DNA of 25,515 nt, taken from positions 1 through 25,515 of the forward strand of contig NZ_QRIL01000039.1 in assembly GCF_003471165.1 (NCBI RefSeq), in the 5' to 3' direction. How positions within the stretch are numbered: position 1 is the stretch's first letter; every line of letters begins with the position of its first letter. The position numbers and the translations under genes are program-made. The stretch is from Ruminococcus sp. AM22-13. Lineage in GTDB: Bacteria > Bacillota > Clostridia > Lachnospirales > Lachnospiraceae. The notes beneath the pieces are model-generated. The model was given only the letters and a program-made list of their open reading frames with translations. It was not told the DNA's origin and searched no databases. Positions 16,096 through 24,328 of the stretch are shown here, in pieces.

Positions 16096-16375
16096 TTAAA
16101 CCTCCTGTTTAATCGAAATTGTAACAATAGTCTGTTTATCTGTAACGGTCAAATAAATTTTTGTTTGACCTGCGTAATAATAAGACAACCTCTCCTTGAT
16201 GTTAGAAAGAGCAATCCCATGACCATTTCCCTGAAAATCTTCTGAGGATATGTCTCCGGAAAGATACTTATTTACCACTTCGAGTCTGTCAGAAGAAATT
16301 AAGGTTCCGGTGTTTGAAACCCTAAAAACTGTCAAATCATCTTTTATGAATCCGCAAAGGCTTATCTCGAAAGTA
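16096..16375 (-). pseudogene. Sensor histidine kinase (YesM-type), C-terminal remnant
   Basis: The frame reads from about 16373 (HTFEISLCGFIKDDLTVFRV, then SNTG) to the stop at 16096. It contains the G-box of the HATPase domain (GNGHGIALSNIKERLSYYY) in the form found in YesM/LytS-type kinases. The sensor region, the phospho-acceptor His and the N-box are missing: on the 5' side the sequence changes to a GGGGTC junction and repeat R9 at about 16376. Only about 90 of a usual 500-600 residues remain, so it cannot act as a kinase and leaves the response regulator orphaned. Confidence 0.8.
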
Positions 16376-16400
16376 TGTCGGGGTCAAGTATGTAGGAGTC
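16371..16400 (+). repeat. 15-bp tandem duplication at the R9 junction
   Basis: AAGTATGTCGGGGTC (16371-16385) is followed directly by AAGTATGTAGGAGTC (16386-16400), two mismatches apart. The second unit is the start of repeat R9. The same kind of doubling precedes R7 (11064-11087). Confidence 0.7.
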
Positions 16401-16476
16401 CGACCCTATGAAGTACAACTAAAAAGGATAAAGCAGGGCTAAAAGATCTATAAAAGAATTATAAAATCGGGTATAG
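16395..16476 (+). repeat. Dispersed repeat R, copy 9
   Basis: GGAGTCCGACCCTATGAAGT and the full body ending ATCGGGTATAG, identical in extent to copy 3. It is 4.5 kb from the main cluster but in the same orientation, at the break of the histidine kinase gene. The 165 bases that follow hold a short unidentified frame (VAFKDNEELSEEYGAIV, ending at about 16529) and otherwise nothing. Confidence 0.85.
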
Positions 16477-16645
16477 TGGCATTTAAAGACAATGAGGAGC
16501 TGTCAGAAGAATATGGGGCTATCGTATAGATGTTTTGAGTTAAGAAGGGATACGTGGAATGAATAAGTAGAATTCTGTAGTTGCTATGTTCCCTCAAAAG
16601 ATATATACTTAAATTACAAATAAAAGCTGGTCAAGGGAGAGACTT

Positions 16646-17608
16646 ATGGATGTGAAAGACAGTATTTCTGTAACACTAAAGACGATAGATGGAAAAGAAA
16701 CGAAAGATCAGTCAGCAAAGAATATTTTTTCATATAAACCAATTATGAGTAATATTCTAAAATATACTGTAGAAGAATATAGAGACTGCTCCCTGGAAGA
16801 AATTATGAATTGTATAGAAGGTGATACGATTCAGACAGGAACCGCGTTGGTAGAAGAGGATATGGCAAAAACCATACGTGGAGAGGATACAGAATTTCAT
16901 ACGACAGATGAAGCACCAGCAGCATTTGATATTCTGTTCCGTTCTTTAAATCCAAAAGCAGAAGGAAAGCTTCTGGTAAATCTTCATATTGATTTTGAGA
17001 TACAGCAAAATTACACACCGGGTTATCCGGTTGTAAAAAGAAGTATATATTATGGCTGCCGTAAATTGTCTGCACAATTAGATAAGATAGGGGAAAATGG
17101 AAAAGGATATGGTCATTTAGAAAAAGTGTACAGTATCTGGATCTGCCTCGATAATATTCCCAGGAAACTGGAAAATACCATATCATATTATAAGATGCAG
17201 AATTACAAAAAAGAGGGAATCAAAGACAAAGAGTTCCGAATTGATTCCAGGGAATCAGATCTTTTGGAGATTATAATAGTACGGCTCGGTGGAGAAGGAC
17301 AGGAAGAAAAGGGACTTTTGGATCTCTTATATGGATTATTTTCCGGAAACCAGAAAAAAGTATTATCATATATTCCAGATTCGGATAATCAAGTTCGTCA
17401 GAAGGAGGTGTCTGATATGTTAAGTATGATTTCTTATGCAGAGGAAAATGGAATAAAAAAGGGCGAAAAAAAAGGTGAAAAAAAGGGTGAAAATCGATTA
17501 GGAGCACTTATAAATATTCTATTAAAGAATAAACGTTATTCAGATGCTGAGAAAGCATCTGAGGACGAGGTGTATCGTGAACAACTATATAAAGAATATA
17601 AATTATAG
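16646..17608 (+). CDS. Rpn/PDDEXK-family nuclease or putative transposase
   Basis: The start is ATG 16646 after AGGGAGAG. The 320-residue protein fits the Rpn / PD-(D/E)XK 'putative transposase' family that is multicopy in gut Clostridia. Catalytic-type residues are D95 in PAAFDILFR and the strand VNLHIDFEIQQ (E118, Q120), which matches the family's N-x-E-x-Q form of the PD-(D/E)XK site. The middle YSIWICLDNIP is also typical. The C-terminus has the characteristic low-complexity repeat (KKGEKKGEKKGE), a region often variable in length within this family, before a helical tail. Related Rpn proteins are DNA nucleases that promote recombination, or phage-defence effectors. It stands alone between repeat remnants. 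Confidence 0.75.
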   Translation: MDVKDSISVTLKTIDGKETKDQSAKNIFSYKPIMSNILKYTVEEYRDCSLEEIMNCIEGDTIQTGTALVEEDMAKTIRGEDTEFHTTDEAPAAFDILFRSLNPKAEGKLLVNLHIDFEIQQNYTPGYPVVKRSIYYGCRKLSAQLDKIGENGKGYGHLEKVYSIWICLDNIPRKLENTISYYKMQNYKKEGIKDKEFRIDSRESDLLEIIIVRLGGEGQEEKGLLDLLYGLFSGNQKKVLSYIPDSDNQVRQKEVSDMLSMISYAEENGIKKGEKKGEKKGENRLGALINILLKNKRYSDAEKASEDEVYREQLYKEYKL

Positions 17609-17909
17609 AAATGGGTGGTTATTTTGAAAACTCCGGGGACTTAAATTTTCGACGACTGGTGATGCTCGAAAGGATGCTCGTTTCAATCGGAATTGGAGTC
17701 TGCATCCTATGAAGTCCAGGTTTTAGTTTTTGCCATTCTAAAGATAGTCTCAGCATATTGTGCTTTTGTCAAGGACATTGAGGTCAGACCGTGCGTCCAG
17801 CAAAGAGCATGTAGTCCGACAGGTGGAAATTATAATATAATAAGATTTAGGTAATTAAACAATATCGCATACATAATACAGAAAATGTACTATTTAATCG
17901 GAGAAAAAT
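17609..17909 (+). other. Intergenic segment with degenerate R start and intron scar
   Basis: GGAGTCTGCATCCTATGAAGTCC (17695-17717) is a decayed start of repeat R without its body. About 75 bases later comes GACATTGAGGTCAGACC followed by a group II intron 5' end. No gene is seen. The next gene starts at 17910 with GGAG 7 bases upstream. Confidence 0.5.
17791..17828 (+). mobile_element. 38-bp 5' scar of a group II intron
   Basis: GTGCGTCCAGCAAAG, then AGCATGTAGTCCG and ACAGGTGGAA, aligns with the first 38 bases of the intron at 9212 (GTGCGTCCAGCAAAG, then GGTATATAGTCCG). It follows the same exon motif (GACATTGAGGTCAGACC). Everything after about 17828 is unrelated. It is a second, independent intron copy lost except for its extreme 5' end. 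Confidence 0.7.
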
Positions 17910-19526
17910 ATGTATAGAGAAAGAGTGAACGAAAAACTACCGACAGAATATTTGTTGCATGAATTTGATGAATTGATTTCCTGTAAGAGCCTTGGTAGTT
18001 ATAATTGTTGTGAAATGGTTTCGATATATTTATGCCAAAGAGAAAAGGAAATGCCGGATAATGTATATACAATTTTTGTATTTGAAACAAGACCGAACGT
18101 AGAAAAGAGCTCGGAGAGACTTTTAAAAAAGCTTAAAAGTATTACTGATACATATTCATTAGGAATACAGAGAAAGGTGCTGGATGTATCAGAAGTTCGA
18201 AGTATTTTTGAATTGTTATGCAACAGTAGAGATAAGAAGGAAGTAGACATCGGAGATGGAAGGTTAGAAACAGGATATCTGGAAGGGGTATCGAAAGTTT
18301 TTATTCAGCAGGACAGTACAAAAGAGATGCTTTTAAACAAAGTATTAAAAAATAATTTTATTAATGGAAGTTATATTTTGGAATTTTTTGACTGTGATAA
18401 AAAGATTGTAAATGTGTTGAACACAGTGCAGTTCAGAAAGATGACAGATACAATATTCGATGCAATTCCAATTGATTTGTTTTCTGTATCAGATCGTATT
18501 GGGAATTTTGTGTTTCAATTTCCGTCAACGAATGTAAGGGTTTCTTATAAAAAAGATGATATGGAGAGACAGTTAACGTATGATGTGTCATTTGATAAAG
18601 AATGTGAGTCAGATGATCAATTTCTGGTATTGTCAGAAGGCGTTTTTGATGATTCGATTATTTCATTTGGTGCCAGGACATTTAAACAGGAAGGATGTAA
18701 TACTACATTTGAAGTTGGTGATGCTTCCCGATTTTGCAGGACAACGATAATTGATGTAAAACGGCAATTGATTTTGTCGCGTCAGGAAACAAGCTTTATA
18801 AGAAGAATGACGTGTGTGCTGCAGATGGGTGCACAGTATGGAGAACAGCGTATCATTTATGATGAAACAGGACAGGTTGTTGACATTATTGAACTCATAT
18901 CAGCGGAGAATGTTAATATAGAACAACCTGTTATTCGGACGCGAGATAGTCATATACATAAGCGTCAGTATAGCAGACGAGTTGATGAGTTATATGCCAG
19001 AGCTGAGTTTAGACGGTATGGAAGAGATTCAGAACCGCAGAAAGCTTTGAAAGATGTGATTGCATTGATGAATCGTGCACAAACAGGGAAGGTGTATCTG
19101 TGGGATCCTTATCTGACAGTTGAGGATATTTTACATACTTGGTATTTTACGAAAAGTATGAATGTAACGTTATATGCAATTACATCTGGTGAAATTGCCG
19201 AAAAAAGTAAAATGAGTGTATGTGATTGGATAGAACAGCAGCAGGAAATTATGGAGAAAAGGAGTAATCATTATGGTATACATGTAGAGCTTAGATGCCA
19301 GTGGGCTGATTATGGTTACAGTTTTCATGATCGTTTTCTCATGGTGCTTAATTTAGATCAGGATACCTCTTCTGTCTGGTCACTGGGTACATCTGTGAAT
19401 AGCCTTGGAAATAAACATCATATTATTCAAAGTGTGGAACATCCACAGATGATGATAGACGCATTTGAAGAATTATGGAATGAGCTGGATGCTCCGGAAT
19501 GCCTGGTATGGAAGAAAGGAGTATGA
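17910..19526 (+). CDS. VPA1262-like protein with phospholipase-D-like C-terminus
   Basis: The start is ATG 17910 after GGAG. The 538-residue product has no signal or membrane segment. The N-terminal two thirds are beta-rich and unrecognised in detail. The C-terminal 180 residues (KVYLWDPYLTVEDILHTWYF, then H473-D-R-F in SFHDRFLMV, then WSLGTSVNSLGNKHHII) have the layout of a PLD-like nuclease or binding fold, with HDR in place of the classical HxK. From memory this combination resembles the 'VPA1262 family', but that name is tentative. It is the first of three same-strand genes and shares TGATG with the next, so they are translationally coupled. AbiH closes the set, which suggests a defence role; this is inferred. 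Confidence 0.65.
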   Translation: MYRERVNEKLPTEYLLHEFDELISCKSLGSYNCCEMVSIYLCQREKEMPDNVYTIFVFETRPNVEKSSERLLKKLKSITDTYSLGIQRKVLDVSEVRSIFELLCNSRDKKEVDIGDGRLETGYLEGVSKVFIQQDSTKEMLLNKVLKNNFINGSYILEFFDCDKKIVNVLNTVQFRKMTDTIFDAIPIDLFSVSDRIGNFVFQFPSTNVRVSYKKDDMERQLTYDVSFDKECESDDQFLVLSEGVFDDSIISFGARTFKQEGCNTTFEVGDASRFCRTTIIDVKRQLILSRQETSFIRRMTCVLQMGAQYGEQRIIYDETGQVVDIIELISAENVNIEQPVIRTRDSHIHKRQYSRRVDELYARAEFRRYGRDSEPQKALKDVIALMNRAQTGKVYLWDPYLTVEDILHTWYFTKSMNVTLYAITSGEIAEKSKMSVCDWIEQQQEIMEKRSNHYGIHVELRCQWADYGYSFHDRFLMVLNLDQDTSSVWSLGTSVNSLGNKHHIIQSVEHPQMMIDAFEELWNELDAPECLVWKKGV

Positions 19527-20632
19527 TGGAGAAGACAATAAAAAAAGATATTTGGGAAATGATCAGTTCGGTGAGTTATAGTACTCATATTGCTGGTAAC
19601 GCAGGAAGGGCTGATCAGAAATTTTTTGAACATTTGCAGGAAGGTATTGCGGATAATGATTTGGATAAGATATATGAATTCATTGATGCGTATGAGAGGG
19701 GAAAAAGTATAAAACCTGATGAATTAGTCTGCAGATTGTTTCAAAAAGCATATAGGGAGGACTCTGCACGTTTATGCCAGCTTTTGGCAGAGAAAAATAA
19801 CATTGTAGATTATTGGATATTTCTTTCAACTTGCTGTGAAACAGATATACTTGTGGATTTTGCAAAGATGGATGTAGCATATCCTTGTTTCTATTATGAA
19901 TGTGCCAGGATTTTGTTGAAACGGACATCGGGTATAGATGAAAAATGCAAAGAGGCAATAATTGCAGCGGTCAAGAGAATTGCTGACAGGGATTTGGCGT
20001 TGTGGGAGCGCTGGGTACAAAGAAAGGAACATAATACAAATTGGCAGCAGCTTCTTTTTAGTGTTCTTTCTAAAGTCAGCAGAGAAGCGCTGAAGCGTTT
20101 TGCACAGACAATCAATCTGGATATGATGCTGCAGAATCATAAAGAGGATATTGTGGCTTGGGAATTTGAAAGGTTATCGGATACATCAAAAAAATATATC
20201 TTAGAAAATATAAGTAAAGATATTTTGGAGAATTGGAATTTATTGTTCGAGAAAAAGAAGAAAAAACATGAGAATTTAAGAGAAATATGGTTTTCTGGTT
20301 ACTTTAGTTTAATTTTGAATTCTCTTCAATATGATTTGAAAAATAAGGAGGAGTGGAAACTTAGTTTTTTAAATTACGAAAAAATATTAGAAAAAGATAT
20401 GTATGCATGGTATGAGAAAACGACACATATGTGTTGCGCTTTTTTCTATGATATAACGCAGATATTTTATATTGTACTGGCAGGGCAGGAAAAGCAGATT
20501 ATAGAGGCGGATGAAAGCGTGACTCAAAGTATCAGGAAGATACAGTTATTTATACGGCGGCATGAGGATTACTGGAAGGATCATGTTAAACAAAAAATAG
20601 AACTGGAACATAGACTAGAGGCGATGTTGTAG
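19526..20632 (+). CDS. Unrecognised helical protein, second gene of the AbiH cassette
   Basis: ATG 19526 overlaps the TGA of the upstream gene (TGATG), with AAAGGAG 4 bases before it; ATG 19523 is an alternative. The product is 368 residues, almost entirely helical, rich in Glu/Lys/Trp/Cys, with no catalytic motif I can name and no membrane span. The N-terminus (IKKDIWEMISSVSYSTHIAG, then NAGRADQKFFEHLQEGI) and a repeated helix pattern in the first 200 residues suggest an alpha-solenoid or scaffold. Tight coupling to the PLD-like gene argues for a shared complex. Function unknown. Confidence 0.65.
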   Translation: MEKTIKKDIWEMISSVSYSTHIAGNAGRADQKFFEHLQEGIADNDLDKIYEFIDAYERGKSIKPDELVCRLFQKAYREDSARLCQLLAEKNNIVDYWIFLSTCCETDILVDFAKMDVAYPCFYYECARILLKRTSGIDEKCKEAIIAAVKRIADRDLALWERWVQRKEHNTNWQQLLFSVLSKVSREALKRFAQTINLDMMLQNHKEDIVAWEFERLSDTSKKYILENISKDILENWNLLFEKKKKKHENLREIWFSGYFSLILNSLQYDLKNKEEWKLSFLNYEKILEKDMYAWYEKTTHMCCAFFYDITQIFYIVLAGQEKQIIEADESVTQSIRKIQLFIRRHEDYWKDHVKQKIELEHRLEAML

Positions 20633-20669
20633 ATTTAAGTGGAAATTCATAACCAGTAAAGGACAAAGG

Positions 20670-21923
20670 ATGAATATTTTAATAATAGGAAATGGATTTG
20701 ATTTGGCACATGGTTTGCCCACGAAATATGCGGATTTTTTGAAGTTTATAGATTTTTTTTACAAGCATAAGGCACAAGAAAGTTCAAGATTAGAACTGAT
20801 TGCGGGAGAGGATATCCATTGCTATAAGTATTTTACAGACCTATTTAATAGCAAACAAGATTCTGAATTTGATCAGTATTTATATGATCAATCAAGAAAA
20901 ACAATTCATGAGTTAAGTGATTTGTGCAAGGATAATGCATGGATTAAATATTTTTCAGAGGTGTATAAAAGCAGAGAGCAAAAAGGGAAAGACGGGTGGA
21001 TTGACTTTGAAAGTGAAATTTCCCTGATTATACAGACATTCAACAGTGTAAGCAGGGATATACAAGAGACCATACAAAAGGGAGGCGTAGGAACGGTGCT
21101 TTCACAAAGGCAATTAAACGTTCTTGCACTATTTTTGGAAAAGATGGATAGTTCATCAGGAATGGCGACCCATGTCTGGAAAAAAGAAGAAATTGACTTT
21201 TGGAAACAGAAACTTCTGGAAGATCTGAATAAACTTACACGTGCACTTGAAATTTATCTCTCAGATTATATTAGCAATTTTATGTTGGGAAATGGACTGC
21301 CAGATATAAAAAACTTGCCATATTTGGACAAAATTTTATCGTTCAACTATACATGTACATATCAGAGGATATACGGAGAACATCCGTTTTTGGAGTTTGA
21401 TTATGTGCATGGAAAAGCTGTTTTAAGGAATGATATCCAATCTACAAATATGGTGCTTGGAATTGATGAATATCTGGAAGGAGATGCGAGAGATAAAGAC
21501 CTCGAATTTATAGAATTTAAGAAATTTTTTCAAAGAATACATAAGGAAACAGGGGGCTTATATGAAGGCTGGCTTGAGGAAATTCAGTCTGAGAAAAAAA
21601 TATATGAAATATCAGCAATCGTTAAAGAGAATGGAATAGTTAAAAAGCATCACAGAGTAGTTAAGTACCATAAAGTTTTTATATTTGGACATTCATTAGA
21701 TATTACGGATAAGGATATATTAAGAAAATTTATTTTAAACGAAAATGTTAAGATAATAATTTTTTACACTGATAAAGAGGATTATAAAAAGAAGATTATC
21801 AATCTGATAAAAATTATAGGGCAGGATGAATTGGTAAAGAGAACGGGTGGGAAAAATAAAACAATAGTGTTTCAAAAGATAAATACGTGCACATTGGAAT
21901 CTGATTCCATGAGGGAAAAATAA
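20670..21923 (+). CDS. AbiH-family abortive infection protein
   Basis: The start is ATG 20670; GTAAAGGAC is upstream. The protein begins with the family hallmark NILIIGNGFDLAHGLPTKY (G7-N-G-F-D11, then GLPT-Y), a Rossmann-like opening. Later blocks include FESEISLI, ILSFNYTCTYQRIYG, YVHGKA and VFIFGHSLDITDKDI, all expected for AbiH. AbiH was first described as a lactococcal phage-abortive-infection protein; its biochemical activity is not known to me. At 417 residues it has normal length and no defect. It follows the helical gene by 37 bp on the same strand and is probably in the same transcript. Confidence 0.85.
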   Translation: MNILIIGNGFDLAHGLPTKYADFLKFIDFFYKHKAQESSRLELIAGEDIHCYKYFTDLFNSKQDSEFDQYLYDQSRKTIHELSDLCKDNAWIKYFSEVYKSREQKGKDGWIDFESEISLIIQTFNSVSRDIQETIQKGGVGTVLSQRQLNVLALFLEKMDSSSGMATHVWKKEEIDFWKQKLLEDLNKLTRALEIYLSDYISNFMLGNGLPDIKNLPYLDKILSFNYTCTYQRIYGEHPFLEFDYVHGKAVLRNDIQSTNMVLGIDEYLEGDARDKDLEFIEFKKFFQRIHKETGGLYEGWLEEIQSEKKIYEISAIVKENGIVKKHHRVVKYHKVFIFGHSLDITDKDILRKFILNENVKIIIFYTDKEDYKKKIINLIKIIGQDELVKRTGGKNKTIVFQKINTCTLESDSMREK

Positions 21924-21936
21924 AAAAGAATAAAGC

Positions 21937-22065
21937 ATGGGAAGATTTGTGAATCCAGACAATAGTGCATTTCAGTTTGCTCTGAATTCCAGAATATATG
22001 TGGATAAGACAGATATTATTAGTATGCACGATGGAGAAAGAGATGAAGAAATGTCTTGTCAATGA
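21937..22065 (+). pseudogene. N-terminal remnant of an AAA-ATPase-like/DUF1703 protein
   Basis: A 42-codon frame reads MGRFVNPDNSAFQFALNSRI then YVDKTDIISM, the characteristic first residues of the AAA-ATPase-like + PD-(D/E)XK (DUF1703) proteins abundant in gut anaerobes. The frame then diverges and stops before the P-loop expected about 20 residues later. It is a dead stub of a normally 500-600-residue protein, 13 bp after abiH. Confidence 0.6.
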
Positions 22066-22072
22066 TTGACAA
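22056..22072. promoter_or_regulatory. Operator-like palindrome over the -35 box
   Basis: TTGTCAAT-G-ATTGACAA is a perfect 8-1-8 inverted repeat; its right arm contains the -35 TTGACA of the promoter at 22066. A dimeric repressor bound here would block the helicase promoter. Confidence 0.45.
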
Positions 22073-22094
22073 TCGGTAGTATATCTGCTATATT
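22066..22094 (+). promoter_or_regulatory. Strong sigma-A promoter for the helicase operon
   Basis: TTGACA (22066-22071), a 17-bp spacer and TATATT (22089-22094): near consensus. The helicase ATG is at 22211, giving a leader of about 110 bases with a small TAACCG-TT-CGGTTA hairpin (about 22121-22134). Confidence 0.6.
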
Positions 22095-22210
22095 AAGACA
22101 TATATCTGAGAAAAATCGTTAACCGTTCGGTTATTTAATTTCCCTGTGTGACAATATGATAGAAATTATATTCAGAAAAACATGACATATTAAAAGTAAA
22201 GGGTGATAAG

Positions 22211-24328
22211 ATGCTTACAATTGTAAATGGAGTTACATCTAAACAGGTGTTTGCAAATGAAATTATAAATCTTTTGGAAACAATGGGATTAGACGGATAT
22301 TTTTATTTGGGCTACCCTGTTTTAGGGGGAATTGATGGAAAAATTAAAGTTGATGCATTGTTAGTGAGCGAACAGACGGGTATTGTGCTTTTTGATCTGG
22401 AAACATTAGCAGAAGAAAATATGGAAGATAAAATTCAGTTATTGGATGAACTATATAATAATATGGAAGCCAAGCTGAAAAGATATGGATATCTGTCAAA
22501 AAGACGAGTTTTACAAGTGCCGATTAATGTACTGTCTTATGCACCCCTTTATAAAACGAAGAGTGATGAAATTTGTACATCAATAGAAGAAGTAAAGGAA
22601 TATTTAGAAAGTCTGGAATGGAAACAGGGCGAAGAATATTATAAGAAATTACTGGAAGCGATTCAGATGATTTCACAACTGAAAAAAAGAGGTGGCAGAA
22701 AAAATCTTCAGAAAGCTTCGTCAAGGGGATCAAAATTAAAAGCAATTGAAGACCAGATTTCCTGCCTGGACAAGTATCAAAGTAAGGCAGTCATTGAAAC
22801 GGTAGAAGGTGTTCAACGAATCCGGGGTCTGGCAGGATCGGGAAAAACAATTGTTCTGGCATTAAAGGTAGCATATCTGTATACTATGTATGAAAATAAG
22901 ATGATAGCAGTTACATTTAACAGCCGGGCATTAAAGGGTCAATTTATTCAACTGATCACAAACTTTATTGTTGAAAATACAAATGAGGAACCTGATTGGA
23001 GCAGAATTAAAATAATTCATGCATGGGGAAGTAAAAATTCAGAAGGTCTGTATTTCAATTTTTGTAAGGCAAATAATCTAGTTTGTTATGATTATATGGA
23101 TGCGTGCCAGAAATATGGAAGAAATTCATCTGCTTTTGACAGAGTATGTGAAGAAGCCGTAGAATCAGTAACGAATCCCCAGCCATTGTATGATGTGATT
23201 TTAGTAGACGAAGCACAGGATTTTTCAAAATATTTTCTTCAGATGTGTTATATGTCACTCCCACATGAAAGCCGTATGCTTGTATATGCATATGATGAAC
23301 TCCAAAGCCTGGATAACAAAAACGTTGAATCTCCGGAAGACATTTTTGGATACAGTAATGGACGGCCGAATGTAGTGCTTGATAACAGTAATGGTAAGGC
23401 GGAGGATATTGTCTTATCAAAATGTTATCGTAATTCAAGACCAGTTCTTATTACAGCACACAGCCTGGGATTTGGAATTTACAGAAAAAAAGAGGCACGG
23501 GAGGAAACATCGTTAGTTCAATTATTTGAAGATAAACAGTTATGGGAAGATATTGGATATACAGTGAAAGAAGGTGTGATCAGAGATGGAGAATTTGTAA
23601 CGCTATATAGAACAGAAGAAACAAGTCCTGCATTTTTAGAGGATCATTCGTCAATTGACGATCTTATACAATTTAGAAGATTTGAAAATAATGTACAGGA
23701 AGCGGATTGGATAGTTGAAGATATCGAAAAAAATCTGCATGATGAAGAATTAAGATATCAGGACATTATGATCATTCACCCTGATCCCAAAATTACGAAG
23801 AGTTACGTGTCACATATCCGTGTTAAATTAATGGAAAAGGGAATTAAATCGCATATTGTTGGGGTACAGACAACACCAGATGATTTTTTTCAGGAGGATT
23901 CTATTGCAATCTCTCAGATTTACAGAGCAAAAGGAAATGAAGCAGCAATTGTTTATCTGATAAATGCGGATCTTTGCGCAAGAGGCATCAACTTATCAAG
24001 AAAACGAAATATTATATTTACTGCTATGACAAGATCGAAGGCATGGGTACGGGTTAGCGGAATCGGAGATGATATGGATCTGTTAATACAGGAGTTTAAC
24101 AGCGTTAAGGAAAGGAATTTTCAATTAGAGTTCACGTACCCGGACAAATCACAACGAAAGAATATGAGAATTATTCATAGAGACATGACTCAAGATGAAT
24201 TAAGAGATATCAGAAAAAGCAATTCTAATCTGGCGGATATTACCAGTAAACTTGCAAATGGAGAAATTCGAAAAGAAGATTTAGATGAAGATACTGTGAA
24301 TCGCTTAAAGGATGTGCTGTATAATTGA
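22211..24328 (+). CDS. UvrD-like superfamily 1 helicase with NERD-like N-terminus
   Basis: The start is ATG 22211 after AAAGGGTGAT. The 705-residue protein has a nuclease-related N-terminal region (about 1-170; D48 in GKIKVDALLV, D62-L-E64 in VLFDLETLA) resembling a NERD or PD-(D/E)XK fold in which ExK is replaced by DLE. It then shows SF1 helicase motifs in order: Q-like LDKYQSKAV, Walker A GLAGSGKT (206-213), DEAQD (333-337), SKCYRNSRPV (motif IV region), ISQIYRAKGNEAAIVYLI (V) and FTAMTRSKAWVRVSG (VI). It is full length, with intact motifs. It overlaps the next gene by 4 bp, so the pair is co-translated. Helicases with a nuclease-like head and a small partner are typical of defence islands; that role is inferred. 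Confidence 0.85.
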   Translation: MLTIVNGVTSKQVFANEIINLLETMGLDGYFYLGYPVLGGIDGKIKVDALLVSEQTGIVLFDLETLAEENMEDKIQLLDELYNNMEAKLKRYGYLSKRRVLQVPINVLSYAPLYKTKSDEICTSIEEVKEYLESLEWKQGEEYYKKLLEAIQMISQLKKRGGRKNLQKASSRGSKLKAIEDQISCLDKYQSKAVIETVEGVQRIRGLAGSGKTIVLALKVAYLYTMYENKMIAVTFNSRALKGQFIQLITNFIVENTNEEPDWSRIKIIHAWGSKNSEGLYFNFCKANNLVCYDYMDACQKYGRNSSAFDRVCEEAVESVTNPQPLYDVILVDEAQDFSKYFLQMCYMSLPHESRMLVYAYDELQSLDNKNVESPEDIFGYSNGRPNVVLDNSNGKAEDIVLSKCYRNSRPVLITAHSLGFGIYRKKEAREETSLVQLFEDKQLWEDIGYTVKEGVIRDGEFVTLYRTEETSPAFLEDHSSIDDLIQFRRFENNVQEADWIVEDIEKNLHDEELRYQDIMIIHPDPKITKSYVSHIRVKLMEKGIKSHIVGVQTTPDDFFQEDSIAISQIYRAKGNEAAIVYLINADLCARGINLSRKRNIIFTAMTRSKAWVRVSGIGDDMDLLIQEFNSVKERNFQLEFTYPDKSQRKNMRIIHRDMTQDELRDIRKSNSNLADITSKLANGEIRKEDLDEDTVNRLKDVLYN

